Assembly (NCBI GenBank): GCA_045644725.1
Contig: JAZRHK010000186.1
Location: forward strand, 1-28,491
Source: CAAGNP01 sp045644725
Lineage (GTDB): Bacteria > Bacteroidota > Bacteroidia > Bacteroidales > UBA932
Direction: 5' to 3'
Length of the DNA stretch: 28,491 nucleotides
Below are positions 1 to 8,796 of the stretch, in pieces. The stretch's first letter is position 1, and every line of letters begins with the position of its first letter. Made by a program: the position numbers and the translations under genes. The notes under the pieces were generated by a model that worked only from the letters and a program-made list of their open reading frames with translations, had not been told where the DNA came from and did not search any database.

Positions 1-40
1 CTCCCAGTGGGGCCGGAACTAAATAAAGTTTACCTTTCAT
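1..40 (-). CDS. N-terminal fragment of a probable RsmI-family rRNA methyltransferase
   Basis: The reverse strand opens an ATG at 40 and reads MKGKLYLVPAPLG before running off the window. The K-LYLVP-x-PLG pattern at the extreme N-terminus is the usual opening of the tetrapyrrole-methylase fold enzymes of the RsmI family, which 2'-O-methylate a cytidine of 16S rRNA; the Bacteroidota have a short RsmI-like paralogue with this start. A TAnnTTTG promoter box lies 19 nt upstream and fits this start. Only 13 residues are visible, so the assignment rests on the N-terminal signature and the promoter alone. Another protein beginning with a similar strand cannot be excluded. Confidence 0.5.
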   Translation of the reverse strand, partial: MKGKLYLVPAPLG

Positions 41-59
41 AATGCGTCTATTAGGTCGG

Positions 60-67
60 CAAAGGTA
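60..67 (-). promoter_or_regulatory. -7 box TACCTTTG for the left-edge methyltransferase
   Basis: Read on the minus strand this is TACCTTTG, a full match to the Bacteroidota TAnnTTTG -7 element, with 19 nt between the box and the ATG at 40. No convincing -33 TTTG is visible at the expected distance. Confidence 0.6.
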
Positions 68-89
68 ATAATAATATGGAAAAAGTCAC

Positions 90-97
90 TACCTTTG
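90..97 (+). promoter_or_regulatory. -7 box TACCTTTG for the MBL hydrolase gene
   Basis: Full match to TAnnTTTG, only 4 nt before the ATG at 102. If transcription starts the usual few bases downstream, the mRNA would have almost no leader. It is divergent from the box at 60-67, with 22 bp between them. Confidence 0.55.
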
Positions 98-101
98 GGG
101 C

Positions 102-869
102 ATGCAAAACTCCATCACATTTTTAGGGACAGGGACCTCCCAAGGTATCCCGATGATTGGTTGCCACTGCCAGGTGTGTGACTCTGCTGACCCACGTGAC
201 AAGAGGCTCAGGTCATCTGCCCTGGTAGATTATGAAGGGATCCGAATCCTTATTGATGCCGGACCCGATTTCAGACAGCAAATGCTCAGGGAGGATGTGA
301 CATCACTTGACGCCATACTCCTCACCCACCCTCACAAGGACCACACCGGTGGCCTGGATGATGTCCGTGCCTTTAACTACATCACCGGGAAAAATATGCC
401 CATCTACTGTGAGCCCAATGTTCAGGCATCCCTTAAAATGGAGTATTCATACGCTTTTGCCGAGCACAAATATCCAGGAGTTCCATCTTTCGAACTGCAC
501 ACCATAGGTACCGAGCCGTTCACCATCAAAGGGGTCGAGATAATTCCTGTTAGGGCAATGCACTACAAACTCCCCGTCCTGGGATACAGATTCGGCAAAC
601 TGGGCTATCTCACTGATGCCAACTACATCTCTGATGAAGATATAGAGAAATTCCGTGGGGTCGACGTGTTCGTGATCAATACCATCAGACGCGAAAAGCA
701 TATATCTCACTTCTCACTGGATGAAGCCCTCGATGTAGCCCGCCGTGTCGGCGCCCGCCAGACATACCTGACACACCTTTCGCACCAGATCGACAAGTAC
801 AGCGAACTATCCCTCTTCCTCCCCGACGGAGTCGCACCTGCATACGACACACTGAAGGTGAGATTCTAA
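102..869 (+). CDS. PhnP-like metallo-beta-lactamase fold hydrolase
   Basis: A 255-residue cytoplasmic metallo-beta-lactamase protein of the PhnP-like group. The family includes phosphodiesterases acting on cyclic phosphates and tRNase Z relatives; the substrate here is unknown. The start MQNSITFLGTGTSQG is the standard first strand of the group. The metal-binding motif H76-x-H78-x-D80-H81 is intact, followed by H154, D172 and H225. A Cys cluster (C21, C23, C26) matches the extra zinc site seen in PhnP proteins. No signal peptide is present. It is transcribed alone, divergently from the RsmI-like gene, with a -7 box ending 4 nt before the ATG. No phosphonate genes are nearby, so a role in phosphonate use is not supported; a general cyclic-phosphate or nucleotide phosphodiesterase is the cautious reading. 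Confidence 0.85.
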   Translation: MQNSITFLGTGTSQGIPMIGCHCQVCDSADPRDKRLRSSALVDYEGIRILIDAGPDFRQQMLREDVTSLDAILLTHPHKDHTGGLDDVRAFNYITGKNMPIYCEPNVQASLKMEYSYAFAEHKYPGVPSFELHTIGTEPFTIKGVEIIPVRAMHYKLPVLGYRFGKLGYLTDANYISDEDIEKFRGVDVFVINTIRREKHISHFSLDEALDVARRVGARQTYLTHLSHQIDKYSELSLFLPDGVAPAYDTLKVRF

Positions 870-1276
870 CCACACCAAACACTATATCACACTCGACCTG
901 TTCTGGTGCACCTTTCTGCAATTCACCTATAATAAGGTGACCGCATAGAGATAACCCTGAGCATATATGTGTCCCCTGCAAATCAGAAGCCACATCACCC
1001 CCCCTCAGAACAATCTCTGCATATATGTACCGTGGCTTCTGCCCACAACTTGCCAGCAGAAGCCACACCTAACACCTTTGGGCGCTTCTCTGGACGGAGA
1101 CAATGTGGCCTCCGAATTTCACGACACATATAAACACTATGGATGACAGTTGTAGAGGAAAACTCATAACACACGTCACAGTGATACCCCAGAACAAGAC
1201 TTAAGCACATTTTTTAGCCAAGACAGTAATGAAAATAAGTCAAAATATTGCACAGCGCTCTCGTCCTATCTCCGAT
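870..1276. other. Non-coding stretch between convergent genes
   Basis: No ORF with a recognisable product was found here on either strand. It contains a small hairpin TCACCT-ATAATA-AGGTGA (923-940), the decamer GCATATATGT twice (961-970 and 1019-1028), and the three-part inverted repeat described separately. Base composition is not strikingly different from the flanks. It could be the remains of a decayed gene, but nothing recognisable survives. Confidence 0.6.
984..1066. repeat. Three-segment inverted repeat with two alternative hairpins
   Basis: Segment 1 CAGAAGCCAC (984-993), segment 2 GTGGCTTCTGC (1032-1042) and segment 3 GCAGAAGCCAC (1056-1066). Segments 2 and 3 form a perfect 11 bp stem with a 13 nt loop. 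Segment 1 can pair with segment 2 over 10 bp instead, so the two folds exclude each other. No gene lies immediately downstream on either strand. Confidence 0.7.
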
Positions 1277-1376
1277 CACCTCTGCAAAGAGTCGCGAACG
1301 ACTTTGCGGAGGTGGGGTAAAATAGTCGCTTACGATTTTGCGTAGTGCTACATCTGTGTAGCATTTTCCCGAAAAA
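1277..1376. repeat. Modular palindromic element, short form
   Basis: It begins with a 38 bp hairpin: left arm CACCTCTGCAAAGAGTCG (1277-1294), loop CGAA, right arm CGACTTTGCGGAGGTG (1299-1314), with one wobble pair and one bulged A. Then come the linker GTGGGGTAAAA (1312-1322), a second degenerate module around TCGCTTACGA (1323-1345), and a hairpin TGCTACA-TCTG-TGTAGCA followed by TTTT and CCCGAAAAA. The same parts in the same order and orientation recur at 20827-21299. The final 23 bp (1354-1376) are identical at both sites. Both copies lie between the 3' ends of convergent genes, so the end hairpin with its T tract may act as a terminator for the upstream plus-strand gene. Confidence 0.8.
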
Positions 1377-1401
1377 ACAACACTGCAAATGGGTACTCCA
1401 T

Positions 1402-4400
1402 CTAGTTCACCTCCACTATCACATTGTCTTCAAGGTACCACACATACCCCTCAACAGAGGCGTAGCCCATCTGGGTGAGATATGACATGTACTGCTGCAC
1501 CTGGCGGATATATGATGGCCGCTTGATCTGACCGAACTTGTAGACGACCACTATCGCCTTGTCTCCACAAACCATCACCCTGTCGGGTCGGCGGAAATCT
1601 CCCCCAGGAAGGATAATCTCTATCTCATTTCGGAACTCGTATGTCCCATCAAACCAGTGGCGTGATGCCACCGAATCTAGTCTGTCGTGTAGTTCCGACT
1701 TGATCTCCCCCCTATCATCAGATGAGACAAGCCCCTCTGACACAGCCTCATCCACCGCCCTGTCAAGATTGGCAGAAGTGGCTATCTTCGCCAAGATATC
1801 GTGCATCACAACGCCACGTCCGCGGCTGCTTTCCGGTGAGAAGAAATCCTCACCTCTCAAGGCAAGCTGGAGGCGCTCTCCAATAGGGACAGAGTGATAG
1901 GCAGAGGTGGCAGATGTCCCAGCCTGATCGGCAACAACATCTGCTGAGTCAACCGACTTGCCATAAGATGGAGATATTACCCAGTCTCCTTCTTCATATT
2001 CGGTCTCCTCGCCACAATACGAATAGAGGACATCGGCCATCGACTTGACATCATAACTGCCATCCTTCCTGAAATCTGGCAATTTGGGGTATATCAGAAG
2101 TTCCGACTTGGCACGGGTAAATGCCACATACGCCACATTGATCTTATCAATATAGCTGTATAAGACCTCATCTTTATAATCTTTAGCGAAAATTGTACTG
2201 AGCAGTTTTGATGACGAGGCTATCGGGAGAATTTTTATCTCATCAAAAGGGGCAGAGTTGGGTGTACACCACAGGATCTTCCCTTTATCCTCCACTTTCG
2301 CATCATATAGCGGCTCATCAAAGAAAGGGACCAAAACCACCTCGAATCCGAGACCTTTGGATTTGTGTATGGTGATAATCCTGATGGCATCATCACCTTC
2401 AGGGGCAGAGATTGACCTCTTGCGACCGGCGTCATCCCACCATTTGAGAAATCCCTCCACATCTGAGCCATGCACCGATACATAATCCAGGACAGAGTCC
2501 ATAAATGCCTGTATGAACGCCCCCTCGAGAAGATCAATGGAGGGGAGCTGTCTGGTTATATCTTCACATATATTGTACAAGGTCTTCTCATGTGTGGATA
2601 TCTCCACCCCATTGAGAACAAACCTCACCATAGGGTCCTCAGGTGCAGAGATATATTTGAGGGCAGTAACTATTTTCTGGACACTGGACGAAGTGGAAAT
2701 TATAAGAGAGTCATCCGATACTATCTTGTATCCGGCAGCCAACAGCGATTCGGCCACTATAGACCCCTCCTTATTGGTTCTCACCAAGACAGCCATATCC
2801 TTATAGCTCCACCCATTCTCCCTAAGCTGATGTATATCCTCCACCAGTCTGTCGAGATTGACCTTCTTCCAGTCCCTGCCACCATCCTCACTCATAAATG
2901 AGACCTTCACATGACCTTCTCCCATCTTGCTCTCAATCACCTCCTGACAGAAATAGTCTTTAGAAGCGGGATTACCTTCGTAAATCCCGGTGATCAATTT
3001 ATTGTCTTCCTCCCCAACATAAACATTGTACTCACTTTGCAAAATGACAGCACACTGCTTGAAAAAGGCGTTATTGAAAGTAACCACCTCTTCCAGACTT
3101 CTTCTGTTGGTACTCAACTGTCCGTCTTTGAGGTTATACCCCTTAAAATCCTTGTATATCCTCTCATTCAAAAGACCCCAGTCGGAGTTTCGCCATCGGT
3201 AGATACTCTGTTTGACATCACCTACGATAAGGTTGTCAAGCCCCTTGTCGGCACTATCCTTCACGAGAGGGAGAATATTGTTCCACTGCATCTGTGAAGT
3301 ATCCTGGAACTCATCTATAAGATAGTGGTCAAGCCACACCCCCATCTTCTCATATACAAACGGAGTATCACTTCCGTCGATAATACGATTGAGCACATCA
3401 TTGGTCTCAGAAAGAAGTACTATGTTCTTTTCACGGCAATACATCTGGAATACCTCATATATATCTCCCAAAATACCCAGGGTAAAGAGATTTTTTGAGA
3501 TCACTTTAGCGGTATTGTACTCGATAAAGTCTTTAGTGTATAGTTCTACCGCATCACTTACAAGATTATCCAGACCTGCATTGTAAGCCCCGATTATAGT
3601 ATTTTTGACCGAATCCTTAGCTGATTTGGAATACCATTTCTCAACATCTCCCCGAAGTTTGATGAATGTCGCCGTAGGTTCCTTTATCTCACCATTTGCC
3701 CACTTCTCAAAGTGCTTGAAGGGGGACCTGCTACCACCAGCAAAAGAATCTGCAGTGAGCCCCATGTCGTCTATAATCCTGCATCCCTCTTCCCCCAACC
3801 TTTTGCTCTTCTGCTCAAACGTATAGACCATCTTTCCCACTTTCGCACGATATTTCTCGATGGTGTCCTTATCAGCTATCCCTATACCCAGAGCACGCTG
3901 TTTCAGTTTGAGGGTCTCCTTAAACAACTGCGCACCCAGGTTCTTGAGCCTAGGTATAGGGTTCCACCCATCGCCCCCTTCTATGGATTCGACAGACATC
4001 TTTATCATCCAGTCCAGCAGTTCCTGATTCTCGCTCAATGAGTCCATCATCAGGTCCAGTGTCTCAGACAACACAGAATCTGTATCAAGCTCTACATTAT
4101 ATGAGGCAAAATGGCCCAATTCGCGGGCAAAAGAGCGCATCGTCTGCTGGAAGAACTTATCTATAGTGCTGACATTGAACTGACTGTAGTCATTAAGAAT
4201 CTCAATAAGCATCTTACCCGCACTCTCTCGGATATACTTCTCCCTCCTGTCGGGAACCATCCATTGGAGCTCACCAATGGCCATAATATTGTCAAAGATA
4301 GTATCCCTCTCAGATGTGGTCGCCAGGGAATACAGCTTTTCAAGTATCCTCTGCTTCATCTCATCAGTAGCCTTGTTGGTAAAGGTTACAGCCAGAATAT

Positions 4401-4506
4401 GCTTATACCCGTCCTTCTCACCATTGCGGAAAAGTTTGACGATATAGTCCCCTGTAAGTTTGTATGTTTTGCCCGACCCTGCGGACGCTTTGCAAATTTC
4501 CAACAT
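1402..4506 (-). CDS. addA: AddA-like UvrD/RecB-family helicase-nuclease
   Basis: A 1034-residue superfamily 1A helicase, the AddA-type subunit of a double-strand-break end-resection complex. Walker A ASAGSGKT is at residues 7-14, DEFQD (398-402) is Walker B, GDVKQ (429-433) motif III, TIHKSKG (712-718) motif V and VAFTRAK (794-800) motif VI. The C-terminal PD-(D/E)XK region keeps H902, D975, K990 and Q1002. The motif that normally reads D-Y-K reads V988-Y-K990: codon 988 is GTC (1543-1545) where GAC would be expected, so one of the metal-binding acids is missing. The gene starts 4 nt after addB, so the two are surely co-transcribed. By analogy with AddAB it should bind broken ends, unwind them and feed RecA. 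It may be helicase-only, leaving cleavage to AddB; a sequencing error at 1544 is the alternative. Confidence 0.88.
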   Translation of the reverse strand: MLEICKASAGSGKTYKLTGDYIVKLFRNGEKDGYKHILAVTFTNKATDEMKQRILEKLYSLATTSERDTIFDNIMAIGELQWMVPDRREKYIRESAGKMLIEILNDYSQFNVSTIDKFFQQTMRSFARELGHFASYNVELDTDSVLSETLDLMMDSLSENQELLDWMIKMSVESIEGGDGWNPIPRLKNLGAQLFKETLKLKQRALGIGIADKDTIEKYRAKVGKMVYTFEQKSKRLGEEGCRIIDDMGLTADSFAGGSRSPFKHFEKWANGEIKEPTATFIKLRGDVEKWYSKSAKDSVKNTIIGAYNAGLDNLVSDAVELYTKDFIEYNTAKVISKNLFTLGILGDIYEVFQMYCREKNIVLLSETNDVLNRIIDGSDTPFVYEKMGVWLDHYLIDEFQDTSQMQWNNILPLVKDSADKGLDNLIVGDVKQSIYRWRNSDWGLLNERIYKDFKGYNLKDGQLSTNRRSLEEVVTFNNAFFKQCAVILQSEYNVYVGEEDNKLITGIYEGNPASKDYFCQEVIESKMGEGHVKVSFMSEDGGRDWKKVNLDRLVEDIHQLRENGWSYKDMAVLVRTNKEGSIVAESLLAAGYKIVSDDSLIISTSSSVQKIVTALKYISAPEDPMVRFVLNGVEISTHEKTLYNICEDITRQLPSIDLLEGAFIQAFMDSVLDYVSVHGSDVEGFLKWWDDAGRKRSISAPEGDDAIRIITIHKSKGLGFEVVLVPFFDEPLYDAKVEDKGKILWCTPNSAPFDEIKILPIASSSKLLSTIFAKDYKDEVLYSYIDKINVAYVAFTRAKSELLIYPKLPDFRKDGSYDVKSMADVLYSYCGEETEYEEGDWVISPSYGKSVDSADVVADQAGTSATSAYHSVPIGERLQLALRGEDFFSPESSRGRGVVMHDILAKIATSANLDRAVDEAVSEGLVSSDDRGEIKSELHDRLDSVASRHWFDGTYEFRNEIEIILPGGDFRRPDRVMVCGDKAIVVVYKFGQIKRPSYIRQVQQYMSYLTQMGYASVEGYVWYLEDNVIVEVN

Positions 4507-4510
4507 AGCT

Positions 4511-7264
4511 CTATTTGTTACATACTATGGAGTATGGGCAATACTCACAGGTTTTACCTTCACCCTTCGCCTCAAAAGGGATCTCTTTATTAAGTATCTG
4601 GTTCTCCACCAGATCATATAGCCTCTCCACGAAGAGGTCGTAATCTGCACGGGTTATTCCAAAGGCAGGCAAATCTCTTGATGTCCCGAACAGGTCCTTC
4701 AGGGAGCATACTGCCATAACAGCCCTATCCACATCCTTTACCAGCCCTTTCATATCGAGGAGATAGAGATAGAACATCATCTGTAATGCTGTATATCCCC
4801 TCTTGTCTGCAGGACGGTCAAACATATCCCCCACCTCTTTCCATTCGATGGAGTAACCACCTGTCTTGTAGTCCACTATCCGGTCATTCTCATCCACACC
4901 GTCACGACGGTCTATGATTCCGAAAAATTTAACCTCTGCACCGCTCCCAGGAAGGGTAGCCTTCACAAAACACCTCTCCTCCACACTGGTAAAAATGAAG
5001 GGGGCCTTCTTTCTGTCCTGCTCGAGAGTTTTGAGAACATATCTGAATATCAGCGCCTCAACTATCTTGTTCTTCCCCTCTATATTTTTGATTTTCATCT
5101 CATTGGCAAATGCATTCCTGATAAGCTCCTGAATCATCTCCTTGTCCTTCATCAACTTATCTATCATTTGCGAAGAAATGATCTCTCCGCAGTAAGGCTC
5201 ATATATCTTCTGCATCACCTCATGGAACATAGTTCCGAAGACATTGGCCTCCACCTGCTCGGTCACCTCGTCCTCCTCCTTTATCTTCTCCACCACCTGG
5301 AAATAGAACTTCAGAGGGCAGTCGATATACATATTGAGAGAAGAGGCTGAGAAGTTGTGTTCCAGGAGCTTCTCAATGATCTCATCGCTCTTCTCCACTT
5401 TTATATTGCCCGAAGGGCCACTATCTATCTTATATGTAACCACCTTCTCGGTAATGTTCGCCCCGTGATGGTATTTGAGTTGCTTGACAAACCTGCTCAC
5501 CTCACCAGAGCGGTTAACCCCCTCTGTGCGTGTATCATACATCAGATATACCCTCTTCGCTCTGTAAATGCTCCGATAGAAGTGATATGCGGAGATAGAG
5601 TCCTGGAACTCGTAGTTCGGCAGTCCGAAACCCTTGCGGAGGTTATACGGGACAAAAGAGTTGCTCACGCTACTCGAAGGGAATTTCCCCTCATTGCAGC
5701 TCAATATTATAACGTTCTCAAAATCAAGGGCACGGGTCTCCAATGGCCCCATAATCTGCAGCCCGGAGAGGGGCTCACCATTGAAAGGGATGGAGATAGC
5801 CGACACCAGTTGCGCCAGCAGTTTGAACCAGGTCTCATCCTTTATGCTGAGGTTGAACCCTTTGAGGCGGTTGATGCATTTGAAATACCCCAGAACAAAC
5901 TCCTTGTCGAGCGGGCCCAATCCTTTTTGCAGCTCTTCGAGCAATGCTATCTGGTAGTCCGCCATCGATTCGGGCCTCTGCCTGAAGATGAGCCCTAAGA
6001 TATCATCCCCCTCAAACATGGTGGCCGGGACAAAGATCATATTGCTATCTATCATCTGCCTTCTGATCTCCCTCGCTTTTTCTCCCACTCCATCCATATC
6101 CTGGATATATTTATGTCCAAGTAGGGCAACAACATTGGCGTGATAGAAATGGGTCACCCTATTGACCTCTTTCGCCTTTTTCCAAAGGGGGGCAAGGTGC
6201 CCCATGAATGATGCCACCTGCGAATTTTTGAGGGAGTATCCCATTGTTACATTTATCTCATCTATCTCCTCAGGGATGGAGTTGAGCACAGGGAAAAGGA
6301 GATTCTCATCAGGGAGGACAATAGAGGTGGCAAACGGGTCAAGCCCCTGGAGTATCTGCTGAAGATACTTCGCCTGCCCCACTGCAGATGGGACCCCAAT
6401 AACTTTTATCTCCCTCTCTGCAAGGTTGATCCCCTTTTGCCCGTCGGGCAATGGGTACAGAGATGGGTATTGGAGCACGTTCTCCTTCATAAAGAGAGAG
6501 GATTTGTTGGCCTCATCTGTTATCTCTTCTCCGTAGAAGTCCCAATAAAAGTCGGCCACACCCTCTTTTTTCAGATAGGTCAAAAGTGCCTTTTCGCACT
6601 CATTGAGGGCGTTGAGACCCACGAAAATTATCTTTCTGTATCTCTTTAGGGCCTCCGGCAATTCTGCCCTGCACTTCACATCCTCCGCTACTGAGCGGTA
6701 TATCATCCCTTCGTACGCCTCCCCTTTAGCCTCCAGTCTTGCTTTGAAGCGTGCATATATGCCGTAGAGGCTATCCCACAAGGAGATGAAATCTTTCTCT
6801 TTGGGGCCACTTGCGTATTTATTGAATGTACCCCAAAACGACTTGATAGCCTTCATCTGCTCATCAGAGAGAAATTCGTAGCCTCCGTCCAGATCGTGAA
6901 GATCCTTTATATTAGTGAAGAGTTTTTCTGCATTGACAAGATATTTGTCTATGTCGTCAAAGTCATTGAGGATTATGTCTCCCCAGAATACAAATTCGTC
7001 AAATGTAGAGAGATTGTACTCCTGATAGAGATCTATGAGCAGTGATATCTTGTCAGCTACTTTTAGCCCCGATATCTGGGCAAATAGGTTATTGATAGTG
7101 GTCAGTGTAGGGCTGAACATCGGCTTGGGGAGCTTTTCCCCAAGATATTTCCTGAAGAAAAGCGACGAGCGCCTGTTGGGGAAGACGAAACAGCAGTCGG
7201 CTATCCCGTCACCCATTTTGTCCAGATATATCTGGGCTACCTGTTGTAAAAATCCGTTCATCAT
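4511..7264 (-). CDS. addB: AddB-like iron-sulfur PD-(D/E)XK nuclease subunit
   Basis: A 917-residue partner of the downstream helicase. The N-terminal part is helicase-like but has no Walker A motif, as in AddB proteins, whose inactive motor is used for structure and recombination-site recognition. The nuclease domain is complete: H681, D785 (IIDRR), D798-Y-K800 (VDYKTGG) and Q828. Four cysteines, C649 before the domain and C906, C909 and C915 at the end, match the AddB staple that holds a 4Fe-4S cluster. Two ATGs in tandem (7264 and 7261) are possible starts. Upstream on the minus strand there is only a near-match promoter, TAACATTTG with a 3 nt spacer (7289-7297). It is first in the addB-addA operon. 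Since AddA has lost an acidic residue, this is probably the main or only active nuclease of the pair. Confidence 0.85.
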   Translation of the reverse strand: MMNGFLQQVAQIYLDKMGDGIADCCFVFPNRRSSLFFRKYLGEKLPKPMFSPTLTTINNLFAQISGLKVADKISLLIDLYQEYNLSTFDEFVFWGDIILNDFDDIDKYLVNAEKLFTNIKDLHDLDGGYEFLSDEQMKAIKSFWGTFNKYASGPKEKDFISLWDSLYGIYARFKARLEAKGEAYEGMIYRSVAEDVKCRAELPEALKRYRKIIFVGLNALNECEKALLTYLKKEGVADFYWDFYGEEITDEANKSSLFMKENVLQYPSLYPLPDGQKGINLAEREIKVIGVPSAVGQAKYLQQILQGLDPFATSIVLPDENLLFPVLNSIPEEIDEINVTMGYSLKNSQVASFMGHLAPLWKKAKEVNRVTHFYHANVVALLGHKYIQDMDGVGEKAREIRRQMIDSNMIFVPATMFEGDDILGLIFRQRPESMADYQIALLEELQKGLGPLDKEFVLGYFKCINRLKGFNLSIKDETWFKLLAQLVSAISIPFNGEPLSGLQIMGPLETRALDFENVIILSCNEGKFPSSSVSNSFVPYNLRKGFGLPNYEFQDSISAYHFYRSIYRAKRVYLMYDTRTEGVNRSGEVSRFVKQLKYHHGANITEKVVTYKIDSGPSGNIKVEKSDEIIEKLLEHNFSASSLNMYIDCPLKFYFQVVEKIKEEDEVTEQVEANVFGTMFHEVMQKIYEPYCGEIISSQMIDKLMKDKEMIQELIRNAFANEMKIKNIEGKNKIVEALIFRYVLKTLEQDRKKAPFIFTSVEERCFVKATLPGSGAEVKFFGIIDRRDGVDENDRIVDYKTGGYSIEWKEVGDMFDRPADKRGYTALQMMFYLYLLDMKGLVKDVDRAVMAVCSLKDLFGTSRDLPAFGITRADYDLFVERLYDLVENQILNKEIPFEAKGEGKTCEYCPYSIVCNK

Positions 7265-7301
7265 ACACTATTATACGATTTATGCTGCCAAATGTTACAA
7301 A

Positions 7302-7387
7302 ATGGGCTCAAGAATGCCACTTTTCCAGCCCAAACCACCCCATTTATACATTATGGGCTGGATTTTGCCACTTCTCCAGCCCATAAT
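7302..7387. repeat. Two related palindromes, one a perfect 13 bp stem
   Basis: The second unit (7350-7387) is a perfect inverted repeat, ATTATGGGCTGGA and TCCAGCCCATAAT, with loop TTTTGCCACTTC. The first unit (7302-7332) shares the ATGGGCT start and the TGCCACTTNTCCAGCCCA end but pairs over only 6 bp. The units are 51 bp apart, which suggests a decayed tandem duplication. They lie between the end of pgi and the start of addB. Confidence 0.75.
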
Positions 7388-7402
7388 AAAATTTATGTTT
7401 GA

Positions 7403-7466
7403 CGGGCAGGCTATTGCGATGCCCGCCATATCATTCCGATTTGCAGAGATTTAATATCTGTCTGCA
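7403..7466 (-). terminator. Pair of small hairpins just after pgi
   Basis: TGCAGA (7442-7447) pairs with TCTGCA (7461-7466) directly after the pgi stop codon, and CGGGCA (7403-7408) pairs with TGCCCG (7420-7425) with an 11 nt loop. Neither is followed by a clean T tract on the minus strand, so intrinsic termination is possible but unproven; the 13 bp palindrome further on may contribute. Confidence 0.35.
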
Positions 7467-7467
7467 T

Positions 7468-8772
7468 CTACAGTCTCTTGCGGAGCTCGTCGCCCTGCGC
7501 CTCATAGCCGGGCTTGCCAAGGAGTGCAAACATATTCTTCTTGTAACCCTCTACACCAGGTTGGTCAAAAGGATTTACACCAAGCATATAAGCACTTACA
7601 CCACAGCCCACTTCGAAGAAGTAGAATAGCTCACCGAGGTTGTACTCATCGATCTTCTCCATTGAAAGAGAGATGCAAGGGACACCACCATCCATATGTG
7701 AAAGGCGAGAACCTGCCTCTGCCATCTGGTTGCAATACTCAAGATGTTTGCCTGCAAGGTAATTCAGACCATCAAGATTTTGGGCATCTTCACCGATAAT
7801 GAGCGATTTGTTGGTCTTCTCCACTGAGAACATGGTCTCAAATAGGATTCTCTGACCATCCTGAACATATTGGCCAAGTGAATGAAGGTCAGTAGTGAAG
7901 GTAGCTGATGCAGGGAAGATACCTTTGCCGTCCTTACCCTCTGACTCTCCGTAGAGCTGTTTCCACCACTCGCTGATAGAGTGGAGTTTAGGATTGTAGT
8001 TTACAAGCAGCTCGATAGATTTGCCTCCATCATAGTACTCATTGCGGATAGCAGCGTAGCGGACTGCGATATTGTCATGATTGCGCTCATAGCATTTTGC
8101 AGCCATTGCGGCAGCACCTTTTACAAGTGCACGGATGTCATAACCGGCAAGGGCGATAGGTATAAGACCCACAGGGGTAAGAACTGAGAAGCGGCCTCCC
8201 ACATCGTCTGGAATCACGAAAGTCTTGTAACCTTCATCATTGGACATGGTCTTGAGGGCACCTCTTGCAGCATCTGTAACAGCCACGATCCTCTCGCGTG
8301 CACCCTCTTTTCCGTATTGGGCCTCAATATATGATTTGATGATTCTGAAAGCGAGTGCCGGCTCGGTAGTGGTACCCGATTTTGAGATAACTACAGCTGC
8401 CACAGATTTGCCTTCAAGATACTCAAGAAGTTCTGCATGGTAATCCTCCGAAAGATTGTGTCCGGCAAAAACCACTCTTGGCCCCTTTGCAGGCATATAG
8501 GCCTCAAAATTGTGGGAAAGGGCCTCAATAGTGGCTTTAGCACCAAGGTAGGAACCACCGATACCGATAGCTACCACAACCTCCACACCAAGGTTTTTCC
8601 ATTTTGCCACCACCTCATCACACTCCTCAAACAGGGATTCGGGGGTAGTGGTAGGGAGTTTTTTCCAGCCAAGGAAGTCGTTGCCAGGGCCATTTTCGTT
8701 TGCCAGTGTATCCAGCGCTACAAGTGCTTTATCCAAATATTGCTCAGATGGATTTGCAGTAAGTTTAATCAT
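7468..8772 (-). CDS. pgi: Glucose-6-phosphate isomerase
   Basis: A 434-residue enzyme interconverting glucose-6-phosphate and fructose-6-phosphate in glycolysis and gluconeogenesis. Family marks are the IGIGGSYLGA phosphate-binding loop, ISKSGTTTEP, the PGI signature region DDVGGRFSVLTPVG, and the C-terminal GVNPFDQPGVEGYKKN. The length fits the short bacterial PGI form of about 440 residues. The start is 24 nt downstream of the gpsA stop, with no promoter box seen in the gap, so it is read as second gene of a gpsA-pgi operon, an arrangement known in Bacteroidota where lysS usually precedes. lysS is absent here. Confidence 0.97.
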   Translation of the reverse strand: MIKLTANPSEQYLDKALVALDTLANENGPGNDFLGWKKLPTTTPESLFEECDEVVAKWKNLGVEVVVAIGIGGSYLGAKATIEALSHNFEAYMPAKGPRVVFAGHNLSEDYHAELLEYLEGKSVAAVVISKSGTTTEPALAFRIIKSYIEAQYGKEGARERIVAVTDAARGALKTMSNDEGYKTFVIPDDVGGRFSVLTPVGLIPIALAGYDIRALVKGAAAMAAKCYERNHDNIAVRYAAIRNEYYDGGKSIELLVNYNPKLHSISEWWKQLYGESEGKDGKGIFPASATFTTDLHSLGQYVQDGQRILFETMFSVEKTNKSLIIGEDAQNLDGLNYLAGKHLEYCNQMAEAGSRLSHMDGGVPCISLSMEKIDEYNLGELFYFFEVGCGVSAYMLGVNPFDQPGVEGYKKNMFALLGKPGYEAQGDELRKRL

Positions 8773-8796
8773 AATGCGTTTATGTTTTTTAGTGTT

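Noticed and set aside
1103..1204. A 33-codon frame beginning MWPPNF after CACCTTTG at 1073-1080
   Set aside because: The promoter match has a wrong first base, the peptide has no clear character, and the region is rich in hairpins. Not strong enough to call.
685..1210. Minus-strand frames of 127 and 71 residues over the end of the hydrolase gene and the non-coding gap
   Set aside because: Irregular composition, no homology recognised, and one overlaps a real gene in antisense.
1277..1376. CRISPR repeats
   Set aside because: The repeats are palindromic modules without regular unit length or unique spacers, and no cas gene is present.
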